Source: DAIDKA01 sp963726995 (GTDB taxonomy: Bacteria > Pseudomonadota > Gammaproteobacteria > Steroidobacterales > Steroidobacteraceae). From it: a DNA stretch of 64,000 bases. Every line of letters starts with the position of its first letter. The stretch's first letter is position 1. The notes under the pieces were generated by a model. The model made no database searches, was not told the origin of the DNA, and saw only the letters and a list, made by a program, of their open reading frames with translations. The stretch covers positions 124,001-188,000 of the forward strand of contig CAVSEP010000007.1 in the NCBI GenBank assembly GCA_963726995.1, given 5' to 3'. Positions 10,215 through 18,737 of this stretch are shown here, one piece after another. The position numbers and the translations under genes were made by a program.

Positions 10215-12172
10215 TTAGGAAGCGCGGCGATCCTTGTCTTTGACCTCTTCGAACTCCGCGTCCACCACATCGTCCTTGGGACCTCGCCGCCCCGGCAGCC
10301 TCCGCGCCCGCACCCTGCGCACGCCGCGGCGCCCGCGGCGCCCGCGGCACCCTGCTCATTCGCATAGGCACGCTGGGCAATGGCCGCGGCGGCCTGGGTC
10401 AGTGCTTCGGTCTTGCGCGCGATCAGATCCTTGTCCTCGCTCTTCAGGGCGGTGCGCAGGTCCGAGAGCGCGGATTCCACGCTGGCGCGTTCCGCCGCCT
10501 CGACCTTCTCGCCCAGATCCTTGAGGGTCTTCTCGACGCTGTGGACCAGGCCGTCGGCCTTGTTGCGCGTCTCCACCAGTTCCCGGAACTTGCGGTCCTC
10601 CTCGGCATGCGCCTCGGCGTCGCGCACCATGCGCTTGATCTCATCCTCGTTCAGGCCACTGGAGGCCTTGATGACGATCTTCTGCTCCTTGCCCGTGGCC
10701 TTGTCCTTGGCGGACACATTGAGGATGCCGTTGGCATCGATGTCGAAGGACACCTCGATCTGCGGCATGCCGCGCGGCGCCGGCGGAATGTCGCTCAGGT
10801 CGAACTTGCCGAGGGACTTGTTGTCCCCGGCCCGATCACGCTCGCCCTGCAGCACATGAATGGTCACGGCCGTCTGGCTGTCATCGGCCGTGGAGAAGGT
10901 CTGCGCGGCCCGCGTCGGAATGGTCGTGTTCTTCTCGATCAGCTTGGTCATCACGCCGCCCAGGGTCTCGATTCCCAGCGACAGCGGGGTGACATCCAGC
11001 AGCAGCACGTCCTTGACCTCGCCGGCCAGCACGCCGCCCTGGATGGCCGCGCCCACGGCGACCGCCTCATCGGGGTTCACGTCCTTGCGCGGCTCCTTGC
11101 CGAAGAAGTCCTTCACGTACTTCTGCACCAGCGGCATGCGCGTCTGGCCACCCACCAGGATGACCTCGGCCACATCGCTCGCCGCCAGACCGGCATCCTT
11201 CAGGGCGATGCGGCACGGCTCCACGGTCTTCTTGACCAGATCCTCCACGAGGGACTCGAGCTTCGCGCGCGTCAGCTTGATGCTCAGGTGCTTGGGTCCC
11301 GAGGCATCGGCCGTGATGTACGGCAGGTTCACATCGCTTTGCTGGGTCGAGGACAATTCGATCTTGGCCTTCTCGGCGGCCTCCTTGAGGCGCTGCATGG
11401 CCAGCGGGTCCTTGCGCACGTCGACGCCGGACTCCTTCAGGAACTCCTCGCCCAGGAAGTTGATGACCCGCAGGTCGAAGTCCTCGCCACCCAGGAAGGT
11501 ATCGCCGTTGGTGGACAGAACCTCGAACTGGCGCTCGCCGTCCACTTCCGCAATTTCGATGATGGAGACGTCAAAGGTGCCGCCGCCCAAGTCGTACACG
11601 GCGATCTTGCGATCCCCGCCGGACTTGTCCAGGCCATAGGCCAGGGCCGCCGCGGTGGGCTCGTTGATGATGCGCTTGACCTCAAGACCCGCGATGCGGC
11701 CCGCATCCTTGGTGGCCTGGCGCTGGCTGTCGTTGAAGTAGGCGGGTACCGTGATGACGGCCTCGGTCACCGGCTCGCCCAGGTAGTCCTCGGCGGTCTT
11801 CTTCATCTTCATGAGCACGCGCGCGGAGACTTCCGGCGGCGCCATGTTCTTGCCCTGCACCTCGACCCAGGCATCGCCGTTGTCGGCACGGGCGATCTTG
11901 TACGGGACCATCTTCACATCGCGCTGCACGACTTCGTCGGCGAACTTTCGGCCGATGAGACGCTTCACGGCGAACAGGGTGTTGTGCGGATTCGTGACCG
12001 CCTGGCGCTTGGCCGGCTGGCCGACGATCACCTCGCCGTCCTTGGTGAAGGCGACGACCGAGGGGGTGGTGCGATCACCCTCCGCGTTCTCGATGACGCG
12101 GGGCTTGCCGCCTTCCATGATGGCGACACACGAGTTGGTCGTGCCCAGGTCGATGCCGATGATCTTTGCCAT
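10215..12172 (-). CDS. dnaK: Chaperone DnaK (Hsp70), reading frame broken near the C-terminus
   Basis: Hsp70 chaperone. The start MAKIIGIDLGTTNSC (ATG 12170-12172) follows a GGAG box. The ATPase domain has IINEPTAAALAYG and DLGGGTFDVS; the substrate domain contains DVTPLSLGIETLGG. The frame is normal up to an Ala/Gly-rich linker after AYANEQGAAGAAG. It then runs on into unrelated residues. The expected ending DDVVDAEFEEVKDKDRRAS and its TAA (10215-10217) lie in another frame. The span of 1958 nt is one base short of a multiple of three, so at least one indel lies at about 10275-10335. A middle segment reads best in the third frame, so more than one indel is possible. Since dnaK should be intact, sequencing error is likely. 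Confidence 0.95.
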
Positions 12173-12216
12173 GTACGTAACTCCGGAAAATCTCTGATAG
12201 GTCCGTCCTGCTGCCC

Positions 12217-12245
12217 TTTGTGGGTGCAATACGGCGCGATTCAAG
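12217..12245 (-). promoter_or_regulatory. Candidate heat-shock (sigma-32-like) promoter before dnaK
   Basis: CTTGAAT (12239-12245), a 14-bp spacer and CCCACAAA (12217-12224) resemble the sigma-32 pattern CTTGAAA-N13-14-CCCCATNT, with mismatches in the -10. The site lies in the 87-bp grpE-dnaK gap. A palindrome CCTTATAAGG lies just upstream (12247-12256). Confidence 0.35.
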
Positions 12246-12259
12246 TCCTTATAAGGTCT

Positions 12260-12796
12260 CTAGCCCGGCGCCCGCGCCACGATCACCCGGGCGGGCCGCA
12301 GCAGCCTCCCGCCCAGTTCAAAGCCCGGTTGCACCACCTGCAGCACCGCATTGGGTTCGGCGGTGGTCGAGTCCTGGGCCATCACGGCTTCGTGGCGGGC
12401 CGGATCGAAGGGCTCGCCGGCCGGATTGATCTCGCGGATATTGAGCCGCTCGAAGGCCTTGACCAGCAGCTTCAGGGTCGCTTCCTGGCCGGCCGCGAGG
12501 CTCTTGGCATCCGCCCGCGCCGCATTGCTGACGGCGCCCTGCAGGCTGTCGAGCACCGGCAGCAGTTCGATCGCGAACTTCTCCAACCCGTAACGACTGG
12601 CATTCTCGACATCGCGCTGGGCGCGCTTGCGGATGTTGTCCATTTCGGCAACCGTCCGCAGGTACTGGTCCCTGTAGCCGCTGGCCTGCTGCTGAGCTTC
12701 CGCTAAAGCCTGCTGCAGCCGCGCCAGGTCCGGATCCTGGGATTCACCGATCACCGGCTGCGCCTCATCTGGCGCGGAAGCCTTTGCCCCAGTCAT
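12260..12796 (-). CDS. grpE: Nucleotide exchange factor GrpE
   Basis: Releases ADP from DnaK. It has 178 residues. The N-terminal part is acidic and predicted helical, followed by the coiled-coil block QYLRTVAEMDNIRKRAQRD. The C-terminal beta domain contains VMAQDSTTAEPNAVLQVVQPGFELGGRLLRPARVIVA. The ATG at 12796 is preferred over one ten codons upstream because a GGAGA box precedes it. It lies between hrcA and dnaK in the usual chaperone operon. Confidence 0.96.
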   Translation of the reverse strand: MTGAKASAPDEAQPVIGESQDPDLARLQQALAEAQQQASGYRDQYLRTVAEMDNIRKRAQRDVENASRYGLEKFAIELLPVLDSLQGAVSNAARADAKSLAAGQEATLKLLVKAFERLNIREINPAGEPFDPARHEAVMAQDSTTAEPNAVLQVVQPGFELGGRLLRPARVIVARAPG

Positions 12797-12865
12797 CAAA
12801 TTCTCCAAAAACAATAAGTTGCGCACCTAGACTTCAGGTGGCGCCTGCGCACACGGGGTCGCAGA

Positions 12866-13945
12866 TTAGCCGATTCCTGAGGGTGTGCGCCTCGAATTCA
12901 AGGCGGCGCCCAGCAATTTCGCCGTGACGTCGACGATGGGGATGACCCGCTCGTAGGCCATGCGCATGGGTCCGATGACCCCCAGCACTCCGACCACCTG
13001 GTCCCCCAGGGAATACGGGGCCGTCACCAGGCTGCAGTCATCGAGGATTTCGTACCCCGAGGCGTGGCCGATGAAGATCTGCACGCCCTGGGCCTTCAGG
13101 CTGTGGTCCAGCAGATGCAGGAAGTCGCTGCGTTCGTTGAAGGCCTCGAACAGCCGCTTGAGCTTTTCCACGCTGGAGAGCTCCCCGACGCCCATCAGGT
13201 TGGTTTCCCCTGCGATGACATAGTCCATGCGCTCGGGACCCGGCTCTGCGACATTGAACAGCTGCTGCGCCACGGTGATGGCATCCAGCATGATCTGGTT
13301 CATGTGTTCGCGCGTCTCGCGCATCTGCCGCAGGATTTCCTGGCGCACCTCCCCGGGCGAGCGCCCCACGAAGTGCATGTTCAGGAAGTTCGCCGCACGG
13401 CGCAGCTCCTCGGGCTGGAAATTGCGCTCCAGCTGGATGATGCGGTTCTGCACCTCGCTGTTGTTGAGCACCAGCACGGCCAGCACCCGGTTCTCCGAGA
13501 GGCTGACGAACTCGATCTGGGTAATGGAGGCCTGCTGGGCGCTGGGCAGGGTGACCACCCCGGCCAGCTGGGTGACGCTGGACAGCAGCTGCGAGGCGGT
13601 GGCCACCAGTGCCTTGGAATCATGGCCGCCGTCCAGCTGCCGCCGAAACGCGCTCACCGAATCCTGGTCCAGGGGCTGCACCCTTAGCAGCGTATCGACG
13701 AAGAACCGGTAGCCCTTGTCGGTGGGCACGCGACCGGCCGAGGTGTGCGGCGAGGCGATGAACCCCAGCTGCTCGAGGTCCGCCATGACATTGCGGATGG
13801 TCGCGGAACTTAAGTTCAGTCCGCTGTCGCGCGAGAGGCTGCGGGAGCCCACCGGCTGGCCGTCGCGGATATAGCTTTCCACCAATGTCCGCAGCAGGCG
13901 CTGGGCCCGGTCATTGAGGGTCTCGTCGCGGACGTCTGAAGACAT
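12866..13945 (-). CDS. hrcA: Heat-inducible transcription repressor HrcA
   Basis: Repressor of chaperone genes that binds CIRCE operators. It has 359 residues from the ATG at 13945 (MSSDVRDETLNDRAQRLL). The winged-helix N-terminus contains GQPVGSRSLSRDSGLNLSSATIRN, then MADLEQLGFIASPHTSAGRVPT, both typical of the family. The frame is open 21 codons further upstream, but that stretch overlaps the promoter. A sigma-70-like promoter ends 10 nt before the ATG and no Shine-Dalgarno box is present, so a leaderless or near-leaderless mRNA is likely. No CIRCE repeat was found upstream of it. Confidence 0.95.
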   Translation of the reverse strand: MSSDVRDETLNDRAQRLLRTLVESYIRDGQPVGSRSLSRDSGLNLSSATIRNVMADLEQLGFIASPHTSAGRVPTDKGYRFFVDTLLRVQPLDQDSVSAFRRQLDGGHDSKALVATASQLLSSVTQLAGVVTLPSAQQASITQIEFVSLSENRVLAVLVLNNSEVQNRIIQLERNFQPEELRRAANFLNMHFVGRSPGEVRQEILRQMRETREHMNQIMLDAITVAQQLFNVAEPGPERMDYVIAGETNLMGVGELSSVEKLKRLFEAFNERSDFLHLLDHSLKAQGVQIFIGHASGYEILDDCSLVTAPYSLGDQVVGVLGVIGPMRMAYERVIPIVDVTAKLLGAALNSRRTPSGIG

Positions 13946-13955
13946 AACTGCAGCC

Positions 13956-13984
13956 AACCTAACGACCGCCATGCGGGCAGTCAA
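13956..13984 (-). promoter_or_regulatory. Candidate hrcA promoter giving a near-leaderless mRNA
   Basis: TTGACT (13979-13984), a 17-bp spacer and TAGGTT (13956-13961) lie on the minus strand. Only 10 nt separate the -10 from the hrcA ATG, so initiation would fall about 3-4 nt before the start codon. Confidence 0.5.
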
Positions 13985-14031
13985 GCAACGCGCGCCCTTG
14001 GGCCGCACTCGGCCCCGTGCTACAAAGGCAA

Positions 14032-14925
14032 ATGACTGCCTCCATACGCGTGTGCGCCCTGCTAGGACGGTTCACCGACTCCCGGGTGGCGGAGTCCGCC
14101 GCGGTGCTGGTGCCGCACCTGATTGCCCGGGGCATCGAGGTGCTGGCGCTCGAGAAGCTCGGCGGGCCGGCCAGTGCGGCACAGATCAGGATCGTCTCCG
14201 AGGCGGAACTTGCGGGCCGCGCCGATCTCATCATCGCCATCGGCGGGGATGGCACCTTGCTGTATGCCGCGCGGCTGGCGACCGCCCGGCGGGTACCGCT
14301 GCTGGGAATCAATCGCGGGCGCCTGGGGTTCCTGACGGACGTGCTGCCGCAGGATGTCCTGGCTTGCGTCGATGCCGCTCTGGATGGGGGCTGCGAGGTC
14401 GACCGGCGTCCGCTGCTGACAACGTCGCTGCTCGTCGCGGGAGCCGCCACGACCACGGGCCTGGCGCTCAATGACATCGTCGTGCAGAAGCTGGCGACCG
14501 GCAGCATGATGGACTTCGAGACCTGGATCGACGGGCGCTACCTCAATACCCATGCCGGGGATGGCATCGTGATCGCCAGCGCCACCGGCTCCACGGCCTA
14601 TGCGCTCTCCTGCGGCGGCCCCATTGTCGATCCGCACCTGGAGGTCCTGGTGATCGCGCCGATCTGCCCGCACACCCTCTCGGACCGGCCAATCGTGGTG
14701 TCGGCGCGTGCCAGCATCGAAATCCGCCTGCTGGAGCGCCCGGAGAGCCGTGCCCAGGTGGTCTGCGACGGCTTCGTGCTGGGCGACGTGCAGCCCTGCG
14801 ACCGGGTGCAGATCCGCCAGTCGCATGACCAGGTCACGCTGCTGCATCCTCCCGGCTACGACTACTTTCGCCTACTGCGTTCCAAACTGCACTGGGGCCG
14901 CGGCGACACGGACCGCTCGCGGTAG
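14032..14925 (+). CDS. nadK: NAD kinase
   Basis: Phosphorylates NAD+ to NADP+. It has 297 residues. The nucleotide-binding motif IAIGGDGTLLYAAR lies near residue 70. LALNDIVVQK and the signature ASATGSTAYALSCGGPIV follow, including the conserved ND and the GSTAY loop. The ATG at 14032 follows AAAGG; a GTG five codons upstream is an alternative. It is divergent from hrcA and only 6 nt before recN, as in many gammaproteobacteria. Confidence 0.97.
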   Translation: MTASIRVCALLGRFTDSRVAESAAVLVPHLIARGIEVLALEKLGGPASAAQIRIVSEAELAGRADLIIAIGGDGTLLYAARLATARRVPLLGINRGRLGFLTDVLPQDVLACVDAALDGGCEVDRRPLLTTSLLVAGAATTTGLALNDIVVQKLATGSMMDFETWIDGRYLNTHAGDGIVIASATGSTAYALSCGGPIVDPHLEVLVIAPICPHTLSDRPIVVSARASIEIRLLERPESRAQVVCDGFVLGDVQPCDRVQIRQSHDQVTLLHPPGYDYFRLLRSKLHWGRGDTDRSR

Positions 14926-14931
14926 CGCGCC

Positions 14932-16653
14932 ATGCTTACCTACCTGCATATCCTGGACTTCGCCATCATCGATGAGCTGGAACTGGAGGTGCTGCCGGGC
15001 CTCACGGTGCTCACCGGGGAAACCGGCGCGGGCAAGTCCATCCTGGTCGATGCGCTGCAGCTCATTGCCGGCGGCCGGGCCGGCGCGGAAGTGGTCCGCC
15101 ACGGCGCGCAGCGCGCGGAGGTGACTGCGACCTTCGAACTGGCGCAGGCGCCGCGGGAACTGAAGAGCTGGCTGGCTGACCAGTCCATCACGGTCGAACA
15201 GGATCTGTCGGTGCGGCGCGTCGTGACCACCGACGGCCGCTCGCGCGCCTACCTCAACGGACAGTCGGTCACCGTGCAGCAGCTGCGTGATGCGGGCAAC
15301 ATCCTGCTGGATATCCATGGCCAGCACGAGTTCCAGACCCTGACGCGCAGCGCGGGCCAGCGGGACCTGCTGGACACTTACGGCCGGCACGAAGCCATCG
15401 TGGGGGAAGTCGAGATCGCCCAGCGCGTGTGGCTGAAGCTGCTGAACGCCGCCCTGGAACTGGAGACCAAGGCCCGGGACCGGGACGCGCGCCTGTCGCT
15501 GCTGCGCTACCAGGCCCAGGAACTCACCGCGCTGGGGTTGGCGCCGGGGGAGTTCACCCAGCTCACCGAGGAAGCCTCGCGAATGGCCAACCGAGGCCGG
15601 ATCACCGAGTCGATCCAGGGCGCCCTGGGGAATCTGTATGAGGAGGATGCCGGCAGCGCGCACGCGGCCGTCTCACGGGCCCTGCAGCAGCTGAAAGTCG
15701 TGGCTGCCCTGGATCCGGGCATCGCCGCCGTCGTCCCGCTGGTCGACAGCGCCGCCATCCAGATCAGGGAAGCCGCGCGGGAGATGCAGCATTACCTGGA
15801 CTCCCAGGATTTCGATGCCGGCCGTCAGGACCAGGTGCAGCGACGCCTGGCCGCGATCGAGGAGCTGGCGCGCAAGAATCGCGTCAGTCCGCAAGCGCTG
15901 CATGAACGGGCCGCGGAACTGGCGACGGAACTGGCCCAGCTGGAATCCGCGGAGAGTGATCTGGCCAGCGTGCGGGCGGATCTGGCCGTGGCGCTGGAAC
16001 GCTATCGCGAGCAGGCGAAGCTTTTGTCGGCGCGCCGCGCGACGGCGGGGCGGGCGCTGGCCAAGACGGTAACCGCCCACATGCAGCAGCTGGGCATGAC
16101 CGGCGGGCGCTTCCAGATCGACGTGACGGCGCTGGAGTCCACCGAGCCGCAGCCTCACGGCGTCGACCAGATCGAGTTTCGGGTGACCGCCAATCCCGGC
16201 CAGCCGCTGCGCGCGCTGTCCAAGGTCGCCTCGGGGGGCGAGCTGGCGCGCCTGTCGCTCGCCGTGCAGGTGGCCTGCGCCGGACGCGACTCGCGCTGCA
16301 TGGTGTTCGATGAAGTCGACTCGGGTATCGGTGGGGCCATTGCCGAGATCGTCGGCCGGGAACTGCGCGCGCTGGGCGAGCATTCGCAGGTGCTGTGCGT
16401 CACCCACCTGCCCCAGGTTGCCTCCCAGGGCAATCACCACCTGCGGGTCAACAAGCTGACCGACGGCAAGACCACGCGCACCTCGCTGTCGGACCTCACT
16501 GCCGAGGAGCGGGTCGAGGAACTGGCGCGGATGCTGGGCGGCGTGGACATCACCGCCAAGGCGCGCGAGCACGCCCGGGAGATGCTGCGCCAGGTGGAAT
16601 CTAGGACTTCGGACGGTGCGCGCAGTTCTGCCGCACGCAGTGACCGTAAATGA
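14932..16653 (+). CDS. recN: DNA repair protein RecN
   Basis: SMC-like ATPase of double-strand-break repair. It has 573 residues. Walker A GETGAGKS is near residue 32. Long helical arms fill the centre. The ABC signature region ASGGELARLSLA is followed by Walker B MVFDEVDSGIGG and VTHLPQVASQGNHHLRVNK. The ATG is 6 nt after nadK. The last 17 residues run 53 bp into the 3' end of the convergent fur gene and look like an added tail. Confidence 0.97.
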   Translation: MLTYLHILDFAIIDELELEVLPGLTVLTGETGAGKSILVDALQLIAGGRAGAEVVRHGAQRAEVTATFELAQAPRELKSWLADQSITVEQDLSVRRVVTTDGRSRAYLNGQSVTVQQLRDAGNILLDIHGQHEFQTLTRSAGQRDLLDTYGRHEAIVGEVEIAQRVWLKLLNAALELETKARDRDARLSLLRYQAQELTALGLAPGEFTQLTEEASRMANRGRITESIQGALGNLYEEDAGSAHAAVSRALQQLKVVAALDPGIAAVVPLVDSAAIQIREAAREMQHYLDSQDFDAGRQDQVQRRLAAIEELARKNRVSPQALHERAAELATELAQLESAESDLASVRADLAVALERYREQAKLLSARRATAGRALAKTVTAHMQQLGMTGGRFQIDVTALESTEPQPHGVDQIEFRVTANPGQPLRALSKVASGGELARLSLAVQVACAGRDSRCMVFDEVDSGIGGAIAEIVGRELRALGEHSQVLCVTHLPQVASQGNHHLRVNKLTDGKTTRTSLSDLTAEERVEELARMLGGVDITAKAREHAREMLRQVESRTSDGARSSAARSDRK

Positions 16654-17029
16654 TCAGGGAGTGATCCCGGATCTCGAAGCCGAGCTTCTTGGCCACCGAT
16701 CCCTGCCGGTCTTCGATACCGCTATCCATGAACTCTTCGACCCGGCCGCAGTCAAGACAGACAATGTGGTCATGGTGAGTGCCATGGTTGATCTCGAAAA
16801 CCGCCATGCCGTCTTCAAAATGGTGCCGCGTCACCAGGCCCGCCGCCTCGAACTGCGTGAGCACGCGATACACCGTGGCCAGTCCGATGTCCTCGTTGGA
16901 CTCGAGCAATGAGCGGTATATGTCTTCAGCCGAAAGGTGCCGCGTCTGGCTGCTTTCCAGGATTTCCAGGATTTTGAGCCTTGGCAACGTTACTTTCAGG
17001 CCGGCCTTGCGCAGGTCCTTGCCTTCCAT
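16601..17029 (-). CDS. fur: Ferric uptake regulator Fur
   Basis: Iron-responsive repressor. It has 142 residues from the ATG at 17029, chosen because AGGAG lies 8 nt upstream and the family begins there. The winged-helix part contains LKVTLPRLKILEIL and IGLATVYRVLTQFEAAGLV. Metal-binding elements are HHDHIVC, CLDCG and HCVRQNC. The gene overlaps recN tail to tail and is divergent from bamE, the usual gammaproteobacterial arrangement. Confidence 0.97.
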   Translation of the reverse strand: MEGKDLRKAGLKVTLPRLKILEILESSQTRHLSAEDIYRSLLESNEDIGLATVYRVLTQFEAAGLVTRHHFEDGMAVFEINHGTHHDHIVCLDCGRVEEFMDSGIEDRQGSVAKKLGFEIRDHSLIIYGHCVRQNCAHRPKS

Positions 17030-17102
17030 GCCGTGTTCTCCTGATGCCAGTCGGCTTCGGCCCGGGCGATGCGGTATCATTCATTTATTATCCCGAATTC
17101 AA

Positions 17103-17114
17103 GTGACAAGTCAC
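17103..17114. repeat. Palindrome in the fur-bamE divergent region
   Basis: GTGACAAGTCAC is a 5-bp-arm inverted repeat 9 bp before the bamE ATG and 73 bp from the fur ATG. A nearby AT-rich stretch (about 17073-17095) contains GATAAT but is only a weak Fur-box match. A regulator cannot be named. Confidence 0.25.
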
Positions 17115-17123
17115 GTGATCAGA

Positions 17124-17501
17124 ATGCCGTCGCTCCCTCCGCTGCGCCGCCTGGGCGCCGCGCTCGCCCTGGCCGCCCTGGCCTGTACCGCCGCAGGCTG
17201 CGTCTACCGGGTGACCGTGCAGCAGGGCAATTACCTGGACAAGCGCAACACCGATCAGCTGGCCACGGGCATGACCAAGGTGCAGGTGCGGTATCTGCTG
17301 GGCACCCCCATGGTGCCGTCGATTTTTGACAATGACCGCTGGGACTACCTGTACTACCTGAAGATCGGCCGGCAGGTCCCGCTGGAGCGGCAGCTGACGG
17401 TCTACTTCAAGGACGACAAGGTCGAGAAGATCGATCGGCATGGCCAGGACGCCTCGACCCCGGATGTCCCGGAAGGTCGCGTTCCGGCCCCCGCCCTGTA
17501 G
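17124..17501 (+). CDS. bamE: Outer membrane assembly lipoprotein BamE
   Basis: Lipoprotein of the BAM complex that inserts outer-membrane beta-barrels. It has 125 residues. The N-terminal signal ends in a lipobox-like AAGC (Cys near residue 26). The SmpA/OmlA core has QGNYLDKRNTDQLATGMTK, VRYLLGTPMVPSIFDNDRWDY and LTVYFKDDKVEKI. The start at 17124 gives a normal signal peptide; a GTG three codons upstream is possible. It is convergent with rnfH. Confidence 0.95.
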   Translation: MPSLPPLRRLGAALALAALACTAAGCVYRVTVQQGNYLDKRNTDQLATGMTKVQVRYLLGTPMVPSIFDNDRWDYLYYLKIGRQVPLERQLTVYFKDDKVEKIDRHGQDASTPDVPEGRVPAPAL

Positions 17502-17513
17502 TTCGCGGCCCCC

Positions 17514-17807
17514 TCAGCGCCGGCGCACTCTGGCCCGACGACTGGCCCTTGGGTCGTTGAGCAGGGGCCGATAGATCTCCACCCGGTCCCCCTCACGCGG
17601 GACGTCCTCGCGTCGGCAAGGCTCCCCGAATATGCCCAGCGCCTCCGAGTCCCAGGGCACTGCCCCGTCCTCACCCCGCGCCGCGGCCTGCAACCGCGCC
17701 TGCTGCAGCACCTCGGCCACGGTGGCCGCGGCCGGCAGCTGCACGTCCCACAACAGCTGCCTGTCCGGCAGCGCGAAGGCCACCCGGCAGCGCTTGGAAC
17801 TACTCAT
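17514..17807 (-). CDS. rnfH: RnfH-family (UPF0125) protein
   Basis: A small ubiquitin-fold-like protein of unclear function that is usually encoded with ratA. It has 97 residues. Typical elements are RVAFALPDRQLLWDVQLP near the start, LGIFGEPC in the middle and DRVEIYRPLLNDPRASRRAR at the end. The ATG at 17807 lies inside the 3' end of ratA (8-nt overlap), so translation is probably coupled. There is no rnf operon in view. Confidence 0.9.
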   Translation of the reverse strand: MSSSKRCRVAFALPDRQLLWDVQLPAAATVAEVLQQARLQAAARGEDGAVPWDSEALGIFGEPCRREDVPREGDRVEIYRPLLNDPRASRRARVRRR

Positions 17808-18243
17808 CGGCCTGCGCCCGGGCCCGCGCCACGAAGGCATCCACCAGGGAACCTGCCGTTTCCTCAAAGAGGGGTTCGAAGACCAGCGCGGTCAGCCGGT
17901 TGGCGAAGGCGAAGCGCAGCAGCAGGTCCACCCGGCAACCGGGCTGCCCCGGCACGTCTACGGGAGTGAAGGTCCAGTCCCCTTCCAGGGTCTGGAAAGG
18001 ACCGCTCAGCAGGCGCATGGCAATGTGGCGATCGGGGGTAAGCTCATTGCGCGTGGTGAACTGCGCGTTCAGCGCGCCGCGGCGTACGCTGAGGCTGGCG
18101 ATGATTTCCCGTTCGGTCCGGGACTGCACCGAGGCCGCCGTGCACCAGGGCAGGAACAGCGGATAGCTTTCGATGTCGTTGATCAGCGCGAACATCCTTG
18201 CCGCAGGCTGCGCAACCAGTGCCGAGCGCTTCACTTGCTTCAT
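17800..18243 (-). CDS. ratA: RatA-like START/polyketide-cyclase family protein
   Basis: A 147-residue START-fold protein. E. coli RatA was reported to hinder 50S-30S joining, and other members resemble coenzyme Q-binding proteins. The motifs MFALINDIESYPLFLPWC and LLRFAFANRLTALVFEPLFEE are characteristic. It is divergent from smpB with 20 bp between start codons and overlaps rnfH downstream, the conserved smpB/ratA/rnfH arrangement. Confidence 0.92.
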   Translation of the reverse strand: MKQVKRSALVAQPAARMFALINDIESYPLFLPWCTAASVQSRTEREIIASLSVRRGALNAQFTTRNELTPDRHIAMRLLSGPFQTLEGDWTFTPVDVPGQPGCRVDLLLRFAFANRLTALVFEPLFEETAGSLVDAFVARARAQADE

Positions 18244-18263
18244 CGGTACAATTCTGCCCGAAA

Positions 18264-18731
18264 ATGAACCAGACCAAAGCCCAACCCAAACTGATCGCCG
18301 AAAACCGCAAGGCGCGCTTCGACTACTTCATCGAGGATCGCTACGAGGCCGGCATGGTGCTGCAGGGCTGGGAGGTCAAGTCGATGCGCGCCGGCAAGGC
18401 GAACCTGACCGAGTCCTACGTGTACGTGAAGAACGGCGAGGCCTTCCTGTACGGCGCGCATCTTGCCCCACTGAACACCACCTCGACCCACTTCATCGCC
18501 GAACCCACGCGCACCCGCAAGCTGCTGCTGAATCTGGCCGAGCTGGAGCAACTGGCGCACGCCGTGGAGCGCGATGGCTACACCCTGGTGCCGCTGGAGA
18601 TGTACTGGAAAGGGGGCCGCGCCAAGATCCAGATCGGCGTGGCCAAAGGCAAGAAGCAGCACGACAAGCGCGCCACCGAAAAGGACCGCGACTGGCAGCG
18701 GGACAAGGCCCGCATCCTGCGAACCCGCTGA
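18264..18731 (+). CDS. smpB: SsrA-binding protein SmpB
   Basis: Binds tmRNA and brings it to stalled ribosomes for trans-translation. It has 155 residues. Conserved blocks are IAENRKARFDYFIED, GWEVKSMRAGKANL and KGKKQHDKRATEKDRDW near the C-terminus. The ATG at 18264 fits the family N-terminus. There is no clear ribosome binding site; TACAAT (18247-18252) lies 11 nt upstream, so the leader may be only a few bases. Its RNA partner ssrA is encoded about 0.9 kb downstream. Confidence 0.97.
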   Translation: MNQTKAQPKLIAENRKARFDYFIEDRYEAGMVLQGWEVKSMRAGKANLTESYVYVKNGEAFLYGAHLAPLNTTSTHFIAEPTRTRKLLLNLAELEQLAHAVERDGYTLVPLEMYWKGGRAKIQIGVAKGKKQHDKRATEKDRDWQRDKARILRTR

Positions 18732-18737
18732 CCCCGC

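Noticed and set aside
13946..14031. CIRCE element upstream of hrcA
   Set aside because: No TTAGCACTC-N9-GAGTGCTAA-like inverted repeat exists in the hrcA-nadK gap.
17073..17095. Fur box in the fur-bamE region
   Set aside because: GATAATAAATGAATGATAC shares only one good hexamer with the Fur consensus; the match is too weak to annotate.
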